NCBI GenBank assembly: GCA_016869735.1
Contig: VGDL01000027.1
Location: forward strand, 1 to 47,657
Origin: Alphaproteobacteria bacterium
Lineage (GTDB): Bacteria; Pseudomonadota; Alphaproteobacteria; Acetobacterales; Acetobacteraceae
Direction: 5' to 3'
DNA: 47,657 nt
Both the position numbers and the translations under genes were made by a program. The notes beneath the pieces are model-generated. The model made no database searches, was not told the DNA's origin, and saw only the letters and a list, made by a program, of their open reading frames with translations. Every line of letters begins with the position of its first letter. Position 1 is the first letter of the stretch. Positions 44,695 through 47,657 of this stretch are shown in pieces.

Positions 44695-44958
44695 CTAACC
44701 GCGCTTCAGCGTCATCCGCCCCAGCGCAAACCCGCCAATAAACGCGGCCAGCACCATGGCCGCGACCTGACCCATCAAAGCATTGGCCAGCGGCAGGCCG
44801 ATCAATGTCGCCAGCACAAAGGCGATGATGAAGCCAAAGCGTTGCCGCCAGCCGGCGATTGGCGTTTTGGCTTTGCGCGTTGCCGGCCGCGCCTGCCCGC
44901 CGGCCTGCCCGCCGGAGTGCAATTGACGCGCCACGCCCCTTCCGCGCGCATCGGACAT
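44695..44958 (-). CDS. Small membrane protein of unknown function
   Basis: The 87-residue protein has a basic, glycine-rich N-terminal half (about 1-38) and two predicted membrane helices (about 40-58 and 63-80; FGFIIAFVLATLIGLP and AAMVLAAFIGGFALG). It starts 4 nt after the thyX stop, so it is cotranscribed with thyX. No family is recognised; the positive N-terminus suggests cytoplasmic orientation near nucleic acid or ribosomes, which is speculation. Confidence 0.7.
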   Translation of the reverse strand: MSDARGRGVARQLHSGGQAGGQARPATRKAKTPIAGWRQRFGFIIAFVLATLIGLPLANALMGQVAAMVLAAFIGGFALGRMTLKRG

Positions 44959-44962
44959 GGGG

Positions 44963-45901
44963 TCAGACCTTCTGCCCCAGCATATCCATCATTTCGCGCC
45001 ATTCGCGCTTGGAAAGCCCGCTGGTTTCCTGTGTGACAACCTCATTCGCCAACATGCGGCGCAGAATGGTGATCATTTGCGCGGAAAGCGTCACGGCCCC
45101 CATGCGATAATCGCGGAAGGCTTCAAAGGCCATCGGCACCCAGGCCTCAACCGTTTTGAGCATGGCATCCGCATAGACGCGGATTTCATATTGCGCATGG
45201 GCATCCGCACGCAATGACAGGAAATGCAGCAGATTGTGCAAATCCGTCTTCCAATACCATTGCGTATAGGCATTGAGCGTCAGGTTCATCCGCGCCAATT
45301 CGCGCGCGAGCCCCTGGCGGCTTTCATCGCGCGCAGCACCTTCATCATCCTCATTCAGCATTTCAAGGTAGTGATCATAATTGCGCGTGGCATCTTCGCG
45401 CAGCAGATCAAGCACGCGCGCGGCTTCAGCGCCTTCAAGCACATCGCCGCGCCCCTGGCGATTGCTTGCGGATTGCGCGGCCAGGTTTTCCGGCGCGGGG
45501 ATGTAGAATTCGCGGTCCAGGATGGAATAGCGCGCGGAATATTCATTCACATTGGCGGTGCGGTGGCGGATCCATTGCCGCGCGATAAAGATCGGCAACT
45601 TCACGTGGTATTTGATTTCGCACATCTCAAAGGGCGTGCTGTGGCGATGGCGCATCAAATACCGGACCAGGCCGCGATCCTCATTCGCCGCGCGGGTGCC
45701 GCGGCCGTAGGATACGCGCGCTGCCTGCACAATGGCGGCATCATCGCCCATATAGTCAATCACACGGACAAAGCCGTGATCGAGAACCGGCAGAGCCTCA
45801 AAAAGCATGGCTTCCAGCGCCGGGACGCTCGGGCGGCGCGTCTGCGCCTGATCTGCGCGCGCGGCTGCGATTTCCTGCTGCTGGGCATTGGTAAGCGCCA
45901 T
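44963..45901 (-). CDS. thyX: FAD-dependent thymidylate synthase ThyX
   Basis: The 312-residue flavoenzyme makes dTMP from dUMP with methylenetetrahydrofolate as carbon donor and FAD-bound hydride. The ThyX signature [13 protein letters not shown] lies near residues 109-121, preceded by [21 protein letters not shown]. The length is in the longer alphaproteobacterial range. Divergent from an M20 gene whose in-frame 5' extension would overlap it. No thyA is in the window, so the cell may depend on ThyX; that needs the full genome. Confidence 0.97.
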   Translation of the reverse strand: MALTNAQQQEIAAARADQAQTRRPSVPALEAMLFEALPVLDHGFVRVIDYMGDDAAIVQAARVSYGRGTRAANEDRGLVRYLMRHRHSTPFEMCEIKYHVKLPIFIARQWIRHRTANVNEYSARYSILDREFYIPAPENLAAQSASNRQGRGDVLEGAEAARVLDLLREDATRNYDHYLEMLNEDDEGAARDESRQGLARELARMNLTLNAYTQWYWKTDLHNLLHFLSLRADAHAQYEIRVYADAMLKTVEAWVPMAFEAFRDYRMGAVTLSAQMITILRRMLANEVVTQETSGLSKREWREMMDMLGQKV

Positions 45902-46028
45902 GGTGAGACTCGCCTGTTTTGATGCCTTGGGCGGTAGCGGCGGAGAGCGGGCGGGTCAAGCGCGGGCGCTTCCACGGGGCGCCACTTCCAGGCAGGATGG
46001 GGCGGAAACCTGCCCGCCGGAGCACCCC

Positions 46029-47198
46029 ATGTCCCCCATTGAAGCCATCCGCCGCCACCAGACCGAACTCACTGCCTTCCGGCGCGACCTGCATGCGCAT
46101 CCGGAACTCGGCATGGCGGAGTTTCGCACGGCGGAGAAGGTGGCCGCGGCGCTCGAAGCCTTGGGGATTGAGGTGCATCGCGGCGTGGGTGGTACCGGCG
46201 TGGTGGGCGTGCTCCGCAATGGTTCCGGCAATCGCGCCATTGGGCTGCGCGCCGATATGGATGCGCTGCCGATGGAAGAACTGAATGATGTGCCCTATCG
46301 GAGCACGGTGAAGGGGGCGATGCATGCTTGCGGGCATGATGGCCATACCACGATGCTACTGGGTGCCGCGAAATACCTAGCGGAGACCCGCAATTTCGAC
46401 GGCATTGTTCATTTCATCTTCCAGCCGGGGGAAGAAGGCTGTGGTGGCGCGCTTGCCATGTTGGCGGATGGGCTGTTTGAGCGTTTCCCCTGCGATGCCA
46501 TCTACGGCATGCATAACCGCCCCGGCATGCCGGTTGGCGAATATGCCATCCGCAGCGGCCCAACTGCCGCAGGTGGCGCGTTTTTCGATATCACCATCAC
46601 CGGCAAGGGTTCCCATGGCGCGCGGCCGGAGGTCTCCATCGATCCCGTCCTGGCCGCCTGCCATGTCACCACCGCGCTGCAATCCATTGTCTCCCGCAAT
46701 ATCGCGCCCCGCGATGCGGCGGTGGTGAGTGTGACCAAAGTTGTCGGCGGTGACGCCTATAACGTCATTCCCGAAACCGCCGTGATTTCCGGCACGGCAC
46801 GGTTTTTCGCCCGCGAAGTCAGTGCGCAAATCGAAGAAGGGCTGAAGCGCGTGGCGGAAGGCGTCGCGGCCGGCTTTGGTGCCTCGGCCAGCCTGGATTA
46901 CCGGCTGATCTTTGCCCCCACCATCAATGATGCCGAGCAGACCGAAGTCTTTGCCGCCGCTGCGGCGGAATTGGTGGGCGACGCCAAGGTGGCGCGCGAC
47001 AAGCCGCCGGGCATGGGGTCTGAGGATTTTTCCTTCATGATGGAACGCGTCCCCGGCGCATATATCCACATTGGCAATGGTGATGGCGCCATGCCGCATA
47101 ATCCGCGCTACCAATTCAATGATGAAGCCATCCCTTACGGCGCGGCGCTTTATGCGCGCGTGGTGGAAAAGGGGCTGGTAAAGGACAGCAAAGGCTGA
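46029..47198 (+). CDS. M20 family metallo-amidohydrolase (aminoacylase/hippurate hydrolase type)
   Basis: The 389-residue enzyme removes acyl groups from N-acyl amino acids or related amides. Zinc-binding motifs are RADMDALP near residue 77, HACGHDGHT near residues 98-106 and QPGEEGCGGA near residue 133; the general base Glu is in EEG. A dimerisation domain (about 185-295, TITGKGSHGARPE) and a late His in GSEDFSFM...H complete the fold. ATG 46029 was chosen because MSPIEAIRRHQTEL is the family start; an earlier in-frame ATG would overlap thyX. The natural substrate is not evident. Confidence 0.94.
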   Translation: MSPIEAIRRHQTELTAFRRDLHAHPELGMAEFRTAEKVAAALEALGIEVHRGVGGTGVVGVLRNGSGNRAIGLRADMDALPMEELNDVPYRSTVKGAMHACGHDGHTTMLLGAAKYLAETRNFDGIVHFIFQPGEEGCGGALAMLADGLFERFPCDAIYGMHNRPGMPVGEYAIRSGPTAAGGAFFDITITGKGSHGARPEVSIDPVLAACHVTTALQSIVSRNIAPRDAAVVSVTKVVGGDAYNVIPETAVISGTARFFAREVSAQIEEGLKRVAEGVAAGFGASASLDYRLIFAPTINDAEQTEVFAAAAAELVGDAKVARDKPPGMGSEDFSFMMERVPGAYIHIGNGDGAMPHNPRYQFNDEAIPYGAALYARVVEKGLVKDSKG

Positions 47199-47269
47199 TG
47201 GTCGAGAATGGGGGTGACCTGCCGCCCGTTCACGACCTTAATTCGATAGAATGTTGCCCGGGTAACGCC

Positions 47270-47306
47270 TGGTGCCGGGTGAGGGATTTGAACCCCCGAC
47301 CTACTG
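47270..47306 (-). pseudogene. 3' fragment of a tRNA gene (probably tRNA-Thr)
   Basis: On the minus strand 37 nt match a tRNA 3' end: variable loop AGGTC, T-arm GGGGGTTCAAATCCCTC, acceptor strand ACCCGGC, discriminator A and CCA. The anticodon arm and 5' half are absent, and the similarity ends one base before the IS3-family element. The sequence resembles alphaproteobacterial tRNA-Thr by memory only. It may be a tRNA cut by the insertion, or the displaced 3' end left by an island integrated in a tRNA. Confidence 0.65.
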
Positions 47307-47307
47307 G

Positions 47308-47657
47308 TGTCCAGCCCCCTTTTTATGTACCAGTGATTTGTGGGTTTACTAAGTATGTTTCGGGTGCCGGCGGCCGCATGCCGAGGGCGTGGTGTGGCCG
47401 GATATGGTTATATTGGTTGAGCCATTGATTGATGATGGCCTGGGCCTGGCGGGTGGTGCCAAACCATTCAGCGTTGAGCACCTCTCTGCGAAGTGTTCCG
47501 TTAAACCGCTCATTATAGCCGTTTTCCCAGGGTGATCCGGGATAGATCCGGATCGGCTTAATGCCGACTTTGGTCAGCCAATCTGTGAAGGGTTCGGAGG
47601 AGAACTCCGGGCCATTATCGGAGCGCAGATATTCAGGTTTCCCTCTTCTGAGCATTA
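47308..47657 (-). mobile_element. IS3-family insertion sequence, right end (partial)
   Basis: The element end is placed at TGTCCAGCCCCC (47308-47319), a TG-ending terminus typical of IS3-family inverted repeats, 15 nt before the transposase stop. The rest of the element lies beyond the window, so the other terminus and the target duplication cannot be seen. Confidence 0.7.
47323..47657 (-). CDS. IS3-family transposase OrfB, C-terminal part
   Basis: About 111 residues of the DDE integrase-core transposase are present, cut at the window edge. YLRSDNGPEFSS carries the second catalytic Asp and YPGSPWENGYNERFNGTLR the catalytic Glu. The tail (NQYNHIRPHHALGMRPPAPE) is typical of the IS3 family. 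The 5' part with the first Asp and the OrfA frame lie outside. It appears undamaged in the visible portion. Confidence 0.93.
   Translation of the reverse strand, partial: MLRRGKPEYLRSDNGPEFSSEPFTDWLTKVGIKPIRIYPGSPWENGYNERFNGTLRREVLNAEWFGTTRQAQAIINQWLNQYNHIRPHHALGMRPPAPETYLVNPQITGT

Noticed and set aside
45888-46028. N-terminal extension of the M20 protein
   Set aside because: It overlaps the start of thyX and lacks similarity; the family start is at 46029.

Overview
The window is GC-rich, densely coded chromosomal DNA from an alphaproteobacterium, most likely of the Acetobacteraceae/Rhodospirillales. The inference rests on the mix of families: MmcB, a Tim44-like adaptor, a complete minCDE locus, hflK-hflC-DUF2065-degP, several Bug-type solute receptors, ThyX in place of ThyA, and rplU-rpmA-obgE-proB. 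No single marker fixes the genus. Most genes are housekeeping or central metabolism; accessory material is confined to short stretches and the right edge.

Left part (1-14.2 kb): tRNA-Ser(CGA) on the minus strand faces a ribosomal/assembly cluster, rplU-rpmA-(terminator)-obgE-proB. An uncharacterised catabolic set follows: an AtuA-family protein, a DUF4387 protein and a flavin monooxygenase in one tight operon, then a convergent aldo/keto reductase and two consecutive Bug-type receptors. A minus-strand block then carries an ABC-F ATPase, an Old Yellow Enzyme homologue, an L,D-transpeptidase and a RibA whose N-terminal half looks like a worn-out RibB domain.

Middle (14.4-32.1 kb): an OmpR-type response regulator without a kinase nearby, a histidine phosphatase, a Tim44-like protein and a large membrane-anchored VWA/glutamine-amidotransferase-like protein precede minC-minD-minE. 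Divergent from minC is a four-gene operon: an NMT1/THI5-like binding protein without a signal peptide, a hotdog thioesterase, a D-2-hydroxyacid dehydrogenase and an alpha/beta hydrolase. An outer-membrane barrel, a small secreted protein and gltB-gltD (glutamate synthase) follow on the minus strand.

Right part (32.2-47.7 kb): mmcB and hldE converge on a tandem pair of 51-bp dyad repeats. Minus-strand genes then run from hflK-hflC-DUF2065 and degP through a small toxin-antitoxin-like pair to thrC, an M16 peptidase, pmbA/tldE and hldE. The small toxin-like DUF4258 gene has no ATG, GTG or TTG at its apparent start and seems to use ATT. A Mrp ATPase, thyX and an M20 amidohydrolase come next. At the right edge a 3' fragment of a tRNA (probably Thr) abuts the end of an IS3-family element that leaves the window.

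The best candidates for something not yet described are the DUF4258/HTH module with its unusual start and palindromic operator, the 51-bp repeat pair, the AtuA-DUF4387-monooxygenase operon and the operon built around a cytoplasmic solute-binding fold. No CRISPR array, phage module or biosynthetic cluster was seen.
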